From RPQK01 sp041946865 (GTDB taxonomy: Bacteria; Acidobacteriota; UBA6911; RPQK01): DNA of 13,853 nucleotides. Each line of letters starts with the position of its first letter. Position 1 is the stretch's first letter. Shown here piece by piece: positions 1 through 6,759 of this stretch. The notes under the pieces were generated by a model. The model was given only the letters and a program-made list of their open reading frames with translations, ran no database searches and was not told the origin of the DNA. The DNA lies in the NCBI GenBank assembly GCA_041946865.1, contig JBHGBF010000147.1, positions 1 to 13,853 of the forward strand. The letters run 5' to 3'. Position numbers and translations under genes: made by a program.

Positions 1-128
1 CAAAGGTTCAAAGGTTCAAAGGTTCAAAGGTTCAAAGGTTCAAAGGTTCAAAGGTTCAATGGTTCAATGGTTCAATGGTTCAATGGTTCAATGGTTCAGA
101 GGTTCAGAGGTCCAATGGTTCGGAGGCT
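1..128. repeat. octamer tandem repeat array (16 units, CAAAGGTT-type)
   Basis: This is a perfectly phased 8-bp tandem array. Units 1-7 (1-56) are CAAAGGTT and units 8-12 (57-96) are CAATGGTT. Then come CAGAGGTT (97), CAGAGGTC (105), CAATGGTT (113) and CGGAGGCT (121). Degeneracy grows toward the right end, which suggests growth by slippage from the left. The array starts at base 1, so it probably continues outside the window. No open frame of its own is evident, and it lies downstream of the gyrB stop codon. The right flank (129-149) separates it from units of opposite orientation. Its function is unknown. Confidence 0.95.
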
Positions 129-149
129 TGACTCTGGCTCTCAACTTCC

Positions 150-197
150 AACCTTTGAACCTTTGAACCTTTGAACCTTTGAACCCTTGAACCCTAG
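150..197. repeat. inverted octamer units overlapping the gyrB stop
   Basis: Four perfect AACCTTTG units (150-181) are followed by AACCCTTG (182) and AACCCTAG (190). They are the reverse complement of the CAAAGGTT units at 1-56. The last unit contains the gyrB stop codon (TAG on the minus strand, 194-196). In gyrB mRNA the region just after the stop could therefore pair with the opposed array across the spacer 129-149, giving a long imperfect hairpin. I infer a role as transcript end or mRNA 3' stabiliser. There is no T-tract typical of an intrinsic terminator. Confidence 0.85.
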
Positions 198-2620
198 ACA
201 TCCAGGTTCTTGACGTTGAGGGCGTTGTCTTCGATGAAGCGGCGACGCGGTTCCACCTGGTCACCCATCAAAATCGTGAAGATTTCGTCGGTTTCAATGG
301 CGTCGTCGATATTCACCTGCAGCAACGTTCGAGTGTCGGGGTTCATGGTTGTTTCCCACAGTTGCGTGGGATTCATCTCACCCAAACCCTTGTAACGTTG
401 GATGGTCAGGTTCTTTTTGCCGCTGTTAACCACGTAGTCAATCAGCTGGCCTTCGTTTTCCAGTCGGCTTTCCTTGTCGCCGTCCTTGACGATAATACCG
501 CCATTCCGGAATTCCGCCACACGCCGATAGAGGTTGAGGAACTGCTTCCACTCAGCAGCCGAGAGGCTTTCATAACTGATCGCGATCGAACTGCCGACGC
601 CGTTTCTCACAAGGAGGCCGAACAGCGTATGCTCTTCGTCGTAGGTGATCTCGGTCTCGAAGCCCGCCTCGTTCAAGGAAGAGGCGATTTTCTGCAGATT
701 CTCCTGACTTCTGAGCAGCTCCTGCCAGTCAGGCTCGGAGCCGACCATTTGCCCCAGGCTCTTGATCAGCTGATCCAGGAGTTTCGGGTTACCGATTTTG
801 CGGTTCAGTTTCCCGCGCACCTTGCGGAAATCCATCAGATCGTGCACGCAGTCGACCAGGGCGGAACCCTTCAGCTCGCGGTTGGAGGTCGGCAGGATCA
901 CTACCAGGTCATCGGTGGCCGAGGCCATCAGTTCCTCGGTCAGCTCCTTCTCGTGATGCAGATACTTCTCTTCCTTGCCTTTCTTGATTCTGAACAGAGG
1001 CGGCTGCGCGATGAAAACGTGGCCGGCCTTGATCAGTTCGGTCATCTGCCTGTAAAAAAAGGTCAGAAGCAGTGTCCGAATGTGGCTCCCGTCGACGTCC
1101 GCGTCAGTCATGATGATAATTTTGTGATAGCGGAGCTTGGAAAGATCAAAATCGAGAAGGCCGACACCGGTGCCGACCGCCGAGATCATTGTCGCGATCT
1201 CTTCATTGGTCAACATCTTGTCGAATCTGGCTTTTTCGACATTGAGAATCTTGCCTTTAATCGGGAGGATCGCCTGGAATTTCCGGTCACGCCCCTGCTT
1301 GGCCGAGCCGCCGGCCGAATCACCCTCGACGATGAAAATCTCCGAGAATTGCGGGTCACGCTCCTGGCAGTCGGCCAGTTTTCCCGGCAAAGAGGTGTTT
1401 TCAAGGGCGCTCTTGCGTCGTGTCAGGTCGCGAGCTTTTCTCGCCGCGTCCCGGGCTCGCAACGCCTCAATTGCCTTTTCTACGATACGACGGGCAACTG
1501 AAGGGTTCTGGTCGAGATAAATGCTGAGCTTGTCATTACAAATGGCCTCGACCAGGCCTTTCACTTCGCTATTGCCCAGCTTTGCCTTGGTCTGCCCTTC
1601 GAACTGCGGATTCGGCAGTTTCACGCTGACGACGACCGTCAACCCCTCCCGCACGTCATCGCCGGTCAAGTTCTGCTTGATGTCCTTCGTCATGTTGTTG
1701 GCCGACGCGTAGGCGTTTAGCGTGCGAGTCAGAGCCGACTTGAAACCGATCAGATGCGTTCCACCTTCAACAGTGTTAATGGTGTTGGCGAAGGAAAAGA
1801 GAGTTTCGGTGTAACCGTCGTTATACTGAATCGCCACCTCAACTTCGACATTCTCGCGTTCGTCCCGGATGTAGATCGGCTTCGGGTGGAGGACGTTCTT
1901 GTTCTTATTCAGGTGGTCGACAAAATTTATGATGCCACCCTTGTAATGATAGGTTTGCTTCTTCTCTGACCGGACGTCCTCTATGGAAATGGCCAGACCC
2001 TGGTTAAGATACGCCAGCTCACGCATGCGCTGAGACAACGTATCGAAGTTGAACTCGAGGACCTCAAAGATCTCCGAATCGGGAACAAAGGTGATCTTCG
2101 TTCCCCGACGGTTCGTTTTGCCCGTCTGCTTGAACGGAGCGGTCGGAACCCCCCGCACGTAGCTCTGCTGATAAACGTGGCCATCCCTCCAAATCTCGAG
2201 ATCGAGCCGCTCGCTGAGCGCGTTTACCACCGAGACGCCGACACCGTGAAGCCCTCCCGAAACCTTGTAGGTCTCGTTGTCAAACTTGCCGCCGGCATGC
2301 AGCGTGGTCATTACAACTTCAGCAGCGGAGATGCCTTTCAGAGGATGAATGTCCACGGGGATGCCCCGTCCGTTGTCAATGACGGTAACCGAGTTGTCTA
2401 GATGGATGATCACGTCGATCTGTGTACAATACCCCGCCAGAGCCTCATCGACTGAATTGTCCACGACTTCGTAAACCAGGTGATGAAGCCCCGGGATGCC
2501 GGTTGAGCCAATGTACATGGCCGGCCTTTTGCGGACCGCTTCCAAACCCTCCAGGATCTTGATATTCTCCGCTGTATAAGCTCCAACAGCTTCTGAAAAT
2601 TCATTTGTCTCTTCCGCCAT
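194..2620 (-). CDS. gyrB: DNA gyrase subunit B
   Basis: This is the ATPase subunit of the type IIA topoisomerase that introduces negative supercoils, together with GyrA (not in the window). At 808 aa it is full length. The GHKL ATPase domain shows EVVDNSVDEA (51-60, with the presumed general base E51), DNGRGIP (82-88) and GGLHGVGVS (122-130). The transducer lysine motif QTKAKLGN is at 343-350. The Toprim domain has EGDSAGG (432-438) and DADVDG (506-511), which supply the metal-binding acidic residues. A large insertion at roughly 570-735 precedes QRYKGLGEMN (741-750), as in E. coli-type GyrB and unlike the shorter Gram-positive form. The ATG is preceded by GAGGG about 7 nt upstream on the minus strand. 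It is third in the order dnaA-dnaN-gyrB and has its own probable promoter at 2659-2664. Its stop lies inside an octamer repeat. Confidence 0.98.
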   Translation of the reverse strand: MAEETNEFSEAVGAYTAENIKILEGLEAVRKRPAMYIGSTGIPGLHHLVYEVVDNSVDEALAGYCTQIDVIIHLDNSVTVIDNGRGIPVDIHPLKGISAAEVVMTTLHAGGKFDNETYKVSGGLHGVGVSVVNALSERLDLEIWRDGHVYQQSYVRGVPTAPFKQTGKTNRRGTKITFVPDSEIFEVLEFNFDTLSQRMRELAYLNQGLAISIEDVRSEKKQTYHYKGGIINFVDHLNKNKNVLHPKPIYIRDERENVEVEVAIQYNDGYTETLFSFANTINTVEGGTHLIGFKSALTRTLNAYASANNMTKDIKQNLTGDDVREGLTVVVSVKLPNPQFEGQTKAKLGNSEVKGLVEAICNDKLSIYLDQNPSVARRIVEKAIEALRARDAARKARDLTRRKSALENTSLPGKLADCQERDPQFSEIFIVEGDSAGGSAKQGRDRKFQAILPIKGKILNVEKARFDKMLTNEEIATMISAVGTGVGLLDFDLSKLRYHKIIIMTDADVDGSHIRTLLLTFFYRQMTELIKAGHVFIAQPPLFRIKKGKEEKYLHHEKELTEELMASATDDLVVILPTSNRELKGSALVDCVHDLMDFRKVRGKLNRKIGNPKLLDQLIKSLGQMVGSEPDWQELLRSQENLQKIASSLNEAGFETEITYDEEHTLFGLLVRNGVGSSIAISYESLSAAEWKQFLNLYRRVAEFRNGGIIVKDGDKESRLENEGQLIDYVVNSGKKNLTIQRYKGLGEMNPTQLWETTMNPDTRTLLQVNIDDAIETDEIFTILMGDQVEPRRRFIEDNALNVKNLDV

Positions 2621-2658
2621 AAAAAAACCCTCAGTTTCCTCCCCAAAACAAGCGTCTA

Positions 2659-2687
2659 ATTATACCATAAATGGTCTGTTTTTAGAC
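2659..2687 (-). promoter_or_regulatory. probable gyrB promoter with overlapping palindromes
   Basis: On the minus strand a perfect TATAAT (2664-2659) is preceded by TGG, so it reads as an extended -10 (TGnTATAAT). No convincing -35 is seen at 17 nt, which extended -10 promoters tolerate. The implied start is about 30 nt upstream of the gyrB ATG. The palindrome ACCATAAATGGT (2664-2675) abuts the -10, and GTCTAA (2654-2659) pairs with TTAGAC (2682-2687). These could be a regulator site or a supercoiling-sensitive element. That last step is inference. Confidence 0.55.
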
Positions 2688-2790
2688 ACTTCAAACCAAA
2701 TATGATGGGGTTTTGGAAGTGGCAGGCCACAATCTGTTGCGGATTCGAATTTGGCTAACCACGGGAGATCGGAGCCCCAGACGTAACCCT

Positions 2791-2821
2791 CCTGGGACTA
2801 CGGGCATCTCGCCTGCCCAGG
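2791..2821. repeat. REP-like palindrome between dnaN and gyrB
   Basis: CCTGGG (2791-2796) and CCCAGG (2816-2821) are complementary. GGGCA (2802-2806) and TGCCC (2814-2818) form an overlapping hairpin with a 7-nt loop. It lies in the dnaN-gyrB gap, downstream of dnaN on the transcribed strand. The GC-rich nested form resembles dispersed intergenic palindromes (REP-like), and it could also limit read-through from dnaN. Only one copy is present in the window, so repeat status is unproven. Confidence 0.4.
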
Positions 2822-2859
2822 ACAAATGCCTTTCGGGCTTCAACTCCCTGTGGTTTCGC

Positions 2860-3969
2860 TCAGATCCTCATCGGCATGACCACGTACTGATAGAGGTACT
2901 CCTCGTCCATCTTTGGCTTGAGCAGTCCTTGAGTGTCCTGATCGCGAAGCTCGAAAACCACTTGCTCGCTTTCCAGTCCGGCAAGGAAATCAAGCAGGTA
3001 GAGCCCGTTAAAACCAATCTCCAGCGGCTCGCCCGCAAATTCGATCGGCAACGACTCACGCGCCTCCCCAAAATCAGTGCTCGCTGAGGCCACCTCAAGC
3101 TGACCTGGATGGAACGAAAAGCGCAAGCCATGCGATTGTTCATCGGCCATAATCGAGGTGCGTTTCAGTGCATCGGCAAAATCGAGCGTATTCATTATGG
3201 CGCGGCGATGATTGTCTCTCGGGATTACCAGTTCATAGTTGGGGAACTGGCCTGTAAGCATTCGGGAAACCAGCAGTCGGTCACCCACGCGGAAGAACAG
3301 ATGGTTCTCGGTCATCCCAAAGTCGACGGTCAGAATATCTTCCGAGCTCAACTTGCTCAACTCGGTCAGAGTCTTCTTCGGCACGACTGTCCTGATCTCG
3401 CCACCCTCAATACCAACGATCTCAATGCGCCGGCTGATATAGGCCAGTCGATGACCGTCCGTAGTAACGAAGGTGATGCCGTCCGGGCGCAGAATCATCA
3501 ACGCGCCATTCAGGGTGTACCTTGATTCCTCTTGCGTGATAGCGAAGGTGCATCGCGTGACCATGTACCGAAGAGCCGAGGTGGGAAGCGTGATGGTCTT
3601 CCCCTCGACCCCCGGCACGTCTGGAAAATTCTCTTTAGAGAGTGTCGCCAGCTTGAACCGCGACCGCTCACAGGCGATGCTCATCCAGTCTGAGCTCACC
3701 GCCTTGAAGTGAATGTCCGACTCGGGGAGCAGCCGGGCAATATCGAAGAGCTTCTTCGCCGATACCGTCACCGCGCCGCTGACCTTGACCGCAGCGGAAC
3801 AGTTGCAGCGAATTGTCACATCCAGATCTGTACCGGTGATGACCAGCGAGTTCCCAGCCGTCTCGAGAAGGAAGTTCGAGAGGATCGGAACCGTAGTCTT
3901 ACGTTCCACTACACCCTGGACATACTGCAGCTCTTTTAGAAAGTCTGCCTTCTTAACCACGAAATCCAT
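2860..3969 (-). CDS. dnaN: DNA polymerase III beta subunit (sliding clamp)
   Basis: This is the ring-shaped processivity clamp that tethers Pol III and other DnaN-binding proteins to DNA. At 369 aa it has the usual length for a three-domain clamp (about 120 aa per domain). The N-terminus MDFVVKKADFLKELQYVQGVVERK, with TTVPILSNFLL just after it, is characteristic. So is the C-terminal YQYVVMPMRI, whose MPMR tail lies near the peptide-binding pocket in known clamps. The start is well supported: on the minus strand CAGGAG lies about 9 nt before the ATG. It lies 225 bp downstream of dnaA and 239 bp upstream of gyrB. recF, which commonly follows dnaN, is absent. Composition is like that of its neighbours. 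Confidence 0.98.
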   Translation of the reverse strand: MDFVVKKADFLKELQYVQGVVERKTTVPILSNFLLETAGNSLVITGTDLDVTIRCNCSAAVKVSGAVTVSAKKLFDIARLLPESDIHFKAVSSDWMSIACERSRFKLATLSKENFPDVPGVEGKTITLPTSALRYMVTRCTFAITQEESRYTLNGALMILRPDGITFVTTDGHRLAYISRRIEIVGIEGGEIRTVVPKKTLTELSKLSSEDILTVDFGMTENHLFFRVGDRLLVSRMLTGQFPNYELVIPRDNHRRAIMNTLDFADALKRTSIMADEQSHGLRFSFHPGQLEVASASTDFGEARESLPIEFAGEPLEIGFNGLYLLDFLAGLESEQVVFELRDQDTQGLLKPKMDEEYLYQYVVMPMRI

Positions 3970-4016
3970 AGTGTTCTGCTCCTGAGTATTTTGAATCTAT
4001 ATTAATCTCACTCGTC

Positions 4017-4045
4017 ATAGTAGAGGGTGTGAATTCTGTTGAAAA
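4017..4045 (-). promoter_or_regulatory. possible dnaN promoter
   Basis: On the minus strand TTTTCA (4045-4040) and TACTAT (4022-4017) are 17 nt apart, each matching 4 of 6 consensus bases. The implied leader is about 40 nt. The sequence between it and the ATG is AT-rich (3985-4010), so other promoters are possible. A separate dnaN promoter fits the 225-bp spacing from dnaA. Confidence 0.35.
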
Positions 4046-4159
4046 GCAGCCTAGGGGCACTGGTCGTCAATATTTTGCTCGTGAAATTCCTGTAGTAAGT
4101 GGAAGCGGGCCTCTGAGGAAAAAGTCGTGCGAGAGGGGCCCGGTGTTTGTTTCAAGATA

Positions 4160-4168
4160 CTTTCCACA
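4160..4168 (+). promoter_or_regulatory. single DnaA-box-like 9-mer in the dnaA-dnaN gap
   Basis: CTTTCCACA differs by one base from TTTTCCACA, found upstream of dnaA. It lies 27 bp beyond the dnaA stop. A poorer match, TGTGAAAAT, follows at 4176-4184. Origins that flank dnaA on both sides are known (for example B. subtilis), so this could be a minor second sub-region. One site alone is weak evidence. Confidence 0.35.
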
Positions 4169-4194
4169 GGATAGGTGTGAAAATCAGCCGAAGC

Positions 4195-5460
4195 TTAATG
4201 GAGTATATCGGTTAGCCTGTTCAAGGCTGCGTTTATTTTGGGATTGGTGGCCCGCAGTTGCTCAATCTTCCGGATGGAATGAAGCACTGTTGTGTGGTGC
4301 TTCCCACCGAGCTCCCGGCCAATATCGGTCAGCGATGAGTTCATCAACTCCCGGCAGAGGAACATGGTAATCTGCCTTGGTTCTGCGATCCGCTTGGCGT
4401 TGTTCCTGCTTTTAAGCTCGGCCGGCTTCAGCCCGAAGAAGTCCGCGACCGTTTTCACGATCAGCTCCGTGGTCAGGATCCGGTTGTTCTTGTCGACAAT
4501 CCCTTTGAGAACCCGTTCGGCAAAAGGCAGAGTTACTTCGTCGCCCGTCAGGCTGTGGAAGGCGATCAGGCGGATCAACGCACCTTCGAGCTCGCGGACA
4601 TTGGCTTTGATGTTCGTCGCGATAAACAGCGCCACCTCATCCGGCAGGTGAATCTTCTCCTGCTCAGCCTTCTTGCTGAGGATCGCCAGCTTAGTCTCGA
4701 GATCGGGGGGCTGAATGTCGGCGATCAAGCCCCACTCGAATCGGCTGTGAAGCCGTTCTTCGAGCGTAGGGATTTCCTTGGGAGCGGAGTCGCTCGAAAT
4801 GACGATCTGTTTCTGCGCGTCGTACAGAGCGTTAAAAGTGTGGAAAAACTCCTCCTGGGTGCGTTCCTTGCCGGCCAGAAACTGGATGTCGTCCATCAGC
4901 AGCACGTCGATATTGCGGTACGTGTCACGGAACTGGAGGGTCGTATCGTATCGTATCGCGTTGATGAGGTCATTGACGAACCGTTCGGAAGAGATATATA
5001 GCAGGCGGAGGCTGGGTTGCTGCCTCTTGATGGAATGCCCGATGGCGTGCATCAAATGGGTTTTGCCCAGGCCGACGCCGCCATAGATAAACAGAGGGTT
5101 ATAGGCCTTGGAGGGCTGTTCGGCAACAGCCTGGCAGGCGGCATGGGCAAACTGGTTGCAGAAGCCCACGACGAAGCGGTCGAACGTATACTTGGGGTTC
5201 AGGCTGGTGCCGTTACCATTGGCGGGAGTGACAAAGGAAAATTCGTACCCGCGCAGGTCGGACTCTTCCAGGCACTCCCTGACGAGTTCACTGTAATTCT
5301 CGGTCAGCCAGTACTGATACCTCTGATTGGGAACTCGGATCTGAATTTCGCGTCGTTCGGAATCGCACTTCTCAAGCGAAGTCGGCCGGAACCAAATATC
5401 GAAAACCTGCGAAGACATCCGGTTTTGAAGGAGTGCCAGCACTTGGTCCCACAGATTCAT
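4195..5460 (-). CDS. dnaA: chromosomal replication initiator DnaA
   Basis: This is the AAA+ ATPase that binds DnaA boxes, melts oriC and loads DnaB. Domain I (about 1-75) starts MNLWDQVLALLQNRMSSQVF and contains the W-F-x-P region (WFRPTSLEK). Domain II is very short, about a dozen residues (around 77-88, PANGNGTSLNP). This explains a length of 421 aa, below the more usual 440-470. The AAA+ domain has Walker A GGVGLGKT (127-134), Walker B LLMDDIQF (187-194), the LHSRFEWGL box with its arginine (237-245) and sensor II NVRELEGAL (287-295). The domain IV signature is DIGRELGGKHHTTVLHSI (379-396). The ATG has no strong SD; the nearest purine motif, AGGA, is too far upstream. The chosen start matches the family N-terminus. 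The upstream DnaA boxes suggest autoregulation. Confidence 0.98.
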   Translation of the reverse strand: MNLWDQVLALLQNRMSSQVFDIWFRPTSLEKCDSERREIQIRVPNQRYQYWLTENYSELVRECLEESDLRGYEFSFVTPANGNGTSLNPKYTFDRFVVGFCNQFAHAACQAVAEQPSKAYNPLFIYGGVGLGKTHLMHAIGHSIKRQQPSLRLLYISSERFVNDLINAIRYDTTLQFRDTYRNIDVLLMDDIQFLAGKERTQEEFFHTFNALYDAQKQIVISSDSAPKEIPTLEERLHSRFEWGLIADIQPPDLETKLAILSKKAEQEKIHLPDEVALFIATNIKANVRELEGALIRLIAFHSLTGDEVTLPFAERVLKGIVDKNNRILTTELIVKTVADFFGLKPAELKSRNNAKRIAEPRQITMFLCRELMNSSLTDIGRELGGKHHTTVLHSIRKIEQLRATNPKINAALNRLTDILH

Positions 5461-5600
5461 ACAAGGTTCGTCCAGTCCTGAATGCCGAAAATAAAAACCC
5501 CCAAATACCCACTACAACCATATATTTTCCACAACGATTTCCACAGTTGTGGAAATCAGCGGTTTTAAAAAGTCCCGGCTCAGAAGGATGAGTACGATGA
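5461..5600. other. candidate oriC / dnaA promoter region
   Basis: Three DnaA-box-like 9-mers lie within 32 bp upstream of dnaA: TTTTCCACA (5525-5533), ATTTCCACA (5537-5545) and TGTGGAAAT (5548-5556). The last two are the arms of a perfect 10-bp inverted repeat (5536-5545 and 5548-5557) with a 2-bp centre. AT-rich stretches flank them (5489-5528 and 5562-5573). On the minus strand a weak promoter, TTGTAG, 18 nt, TATTTT, lies between the boxes and dnaA. DnaA bound at the boxes could then repress its own gene. Gene context and box clustering support an origin. Unwinding was not tested. Confidence 0.6.
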
Positions 5601-5995
5601 CAAACCTAACACGCGGCTCGAAAACCCGCCATGGGTTTTCAACGCGTCTGCCTCCTATCCGGGTCGCTCACGTCCGAAAAGATCGAACTGAAGCGAGCTT
5701 ACCTTGCCTGCCTTCAGCCCCTTTTTCAAAAGTTGTGATGCTGCCGGGATATTCCTTTTAGCCAAGGCTACTTCTGCGAGAAGCGTCACATTTCGGCCGG
5801 GAGACAGGAATTGCTCTGCGTTCTCAAAAAGCGCTTATGACTGTTTTTGACGTTTTAGGGTCTGCGGAGAAACTGGATCTGCCGTCAAGCGTTAGTGGAG
5901 CCGGATTGCAGGCGCGAGGCGGCTTTTAGCCGAAACGCGGGCGCCAGGCGGCAGGTCTGACATCACAGCCGCGCAGCTGTGTCCGACGTGACGGG
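5558..5995. other. non-coding stretch between the DnaA boxes and the HIT gene
   Basis: No convincing gene is present. One perfect stem-loop is visible: GAAAACCC (5620-5627) pairing with GGGTTTTC (5633-5640) around a 5-nt loop. A 70-codon plus-strand frame (5549-5761) overlaps the DnaA boxes and has no clear RBS. Its peptide KTRHGFSTRL (5621-5650) faintly recalls ribosomal protein L34, whose gene (rpmH) often sits here divergent to dnaA, but L34 itself cannot be read through. The right end is GC-rich, with a short CGGCT/AGCCG hairpin near 5930. I see no tRNA or known RNA motif. Confidence 0.5.
5964..5981 (-). terminator. stem-loop after the rpsA operon
   Basis: CACAGC (5964-5969) and GCTGTG (5976-5981) pair around a 6-nt loop, 15 nt beyond the stop codon of the HIT gene that ends the minus-strand operon. 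No T-run follows on the minus strand, so this is not a standard intrinsic terminator. It may be a 3'-end hairpin protecting the mRNA. Confidence 0.3.
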
Positions 5996-6484
5996 CTATC
6001 GCTGCCGCTTGAGGTAAGCGGAGAGCTTCTGGTAAGTCGTGTCCAGATCCTCAGGGATGGTTCGGGTCTGGCCGAGGACAGCGACGAAATTGGAATCGCC
6101 CTGCCAGCGGGGAACGACATGCAGGTGCAGATGCCCCGCCACACCGGCGCCGGCGCTCTTCCCGATATTGAAACCGATATTGAAGCCGTCGGGATGGTAG
6201 GTATGTTCCAGGGCGAGCTGAAAGTCGCGCGCCGTGAGAATGAGTTCTTCGAGCTCCTCAGAAGTTGCGTCGGTTGGGGAAGGGATGTGGCGCCGGGCCA
6301 CCACCATAAGGTGACCCGACGTGTAGGGAAAGCGGTTCAGGATCACGAAGGTGTGGGACCGGCGGACCAGGATGAGGTTCTCTCTGTCCTTGTCCTCATC
6401 CTGGAAGGCACAAAAGACACATCGCTCAGGCTTGCCGGCCGAAGAGATGTAGTGGTAACGCCAAGGGGTCCACAGGTGATCCAT
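5996..6484 (-). CDS. HIT-family nucleotide hydrolase/transferase (Ap4A phosphorylase-like)
   Basis: This is a histidine-triad protein of 162 aa. The catalytic triad HLHLHVV has H118, H120 and H122. The N-terminus, MDHLWTPWRYHYI then CVFC (C22, C25), is typical of the branch that includes mycobacterial Ap4A phosphorylase-like HIT proteins. In several HIT proteins such a CxxC helps bind zinc. Known members cleave or phosphorolyse dinucleoside polyphosphates or nucleotide adducts. The exact substrate cannot be read from sequence. It is the last gene of the rpsA - HU/IHF - HIT operon. Its ATG shares one base with the TAA stop of the HU/IHF gene (TAATG), which points to translational coupling, and no strong SD is seen. 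A second, shorter HIT gene lies at 11308. Confidence 0.92.
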   Translation of the reverse strand: MDHLWTPWRYHYISSAGKPERCVFCAFQDEDKDRENLILVRRSHTFVILNRFPYTSGHLMVVARRHIPSPTDATSEELEELILTARDFQLALEHTYHPDGFNIGFNIGKSAGAGVAGHLHLHVVPRWQGDSNFVAVLGQTRTIPEDLDTTYQKLSAYLKRQR

Positions 6485-6759
6485 TAAGAGTTGATCAGTT
6501 CTTTGAGCTCCTTGCCCGGCTTGAAGTAAGGGACCCGCTTGGCGGGCACCTGCACTTTTTCGCCGGTCTTCGGGTTGCGTCCGTGGCGAGAAGCGCGCTC
6601 GCGCAACCGGAAGCTGCCGAAGCCGCGCAGTTCGACTTTATCCCCGGACTTCAGGGAATCGACTATGCTGTCGAGAACAATTTGCACAATGACTTCGGCA
6701 TCTTTCTTGCTGAGATCCGAACTTTTGGAGACTTCGTCGACTAAATCAGCTTTGGTCAT
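6484..6759 (-). CDS. HU/IHF-family nucleoid DNA-binding protein (IHF-beta-like)
   Basis: This is a 91-aa DNA-bending protein of the HU/IHF superfamily. It shows the dimer core GFGSF (46-50) and the arm motif RNPKTG (61-66), with P63, the residue that intercalates DNA in HU and IHF. The C-terminus PYFKPGKELKE is typical. VELRGFGSF, GRNPKTGEKV and its place directly after rpsA (as rpsA-ihfB in E. coli) favour an IHF-beta-like label. HU cannot be excluded, and no partner subunit is in the window. Its start lies inside rpsA: the first 14 nt of the gene overlap the end of rpsA. GAGG about 8 nt upstream, within the rpsA codons, supplies the SD. The two genes are therefore probably translationally coupled. 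Confidence 0.95.
   Translation of the reverse strand: MTKADLVDEVSKSSDLSKKDAEVIVQIVLDSIVDSLKSGDKVELRGFGSFRLRERASRHGRNPKTGEKVQVPAKRVPYFKPGKELKELINS

Noticed and set aside
1..197. CRISPR array
   Set aside because: The 8-bp units are contiguous with no spacers, and no cas genes are present.
362..1501. 379-codon plus-strand frame antisense to gyrB
   Set aside because: It lies wholly within the well-supported gyrB on the other strand, and the peptide has no recognisable domain. It is a shadow frame of GC-rich coding sequence.
2741..2760. GGATTCGAATTTGG resembling a tRNA T-loop
   Set aside because: The flanking bases do not pair to a T-stem, and no acceptor or anticodon arm can be formed.
4839..4847. 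Exact TTTTCCACA (as TGTGGAAAA) inside dnaA
   Set aside because: It encodes the conserved FFHT of the AAA+ domain. TTTTTCCACAC is simply the codon choice for those residues, so an origin role is not supported.
4940..4956. Triple TATCG tandem in dnaA
   Set aside because: It falls in coding sequence for a conserved region (AIRYDTT) and is too short to be a meaningful repeat.
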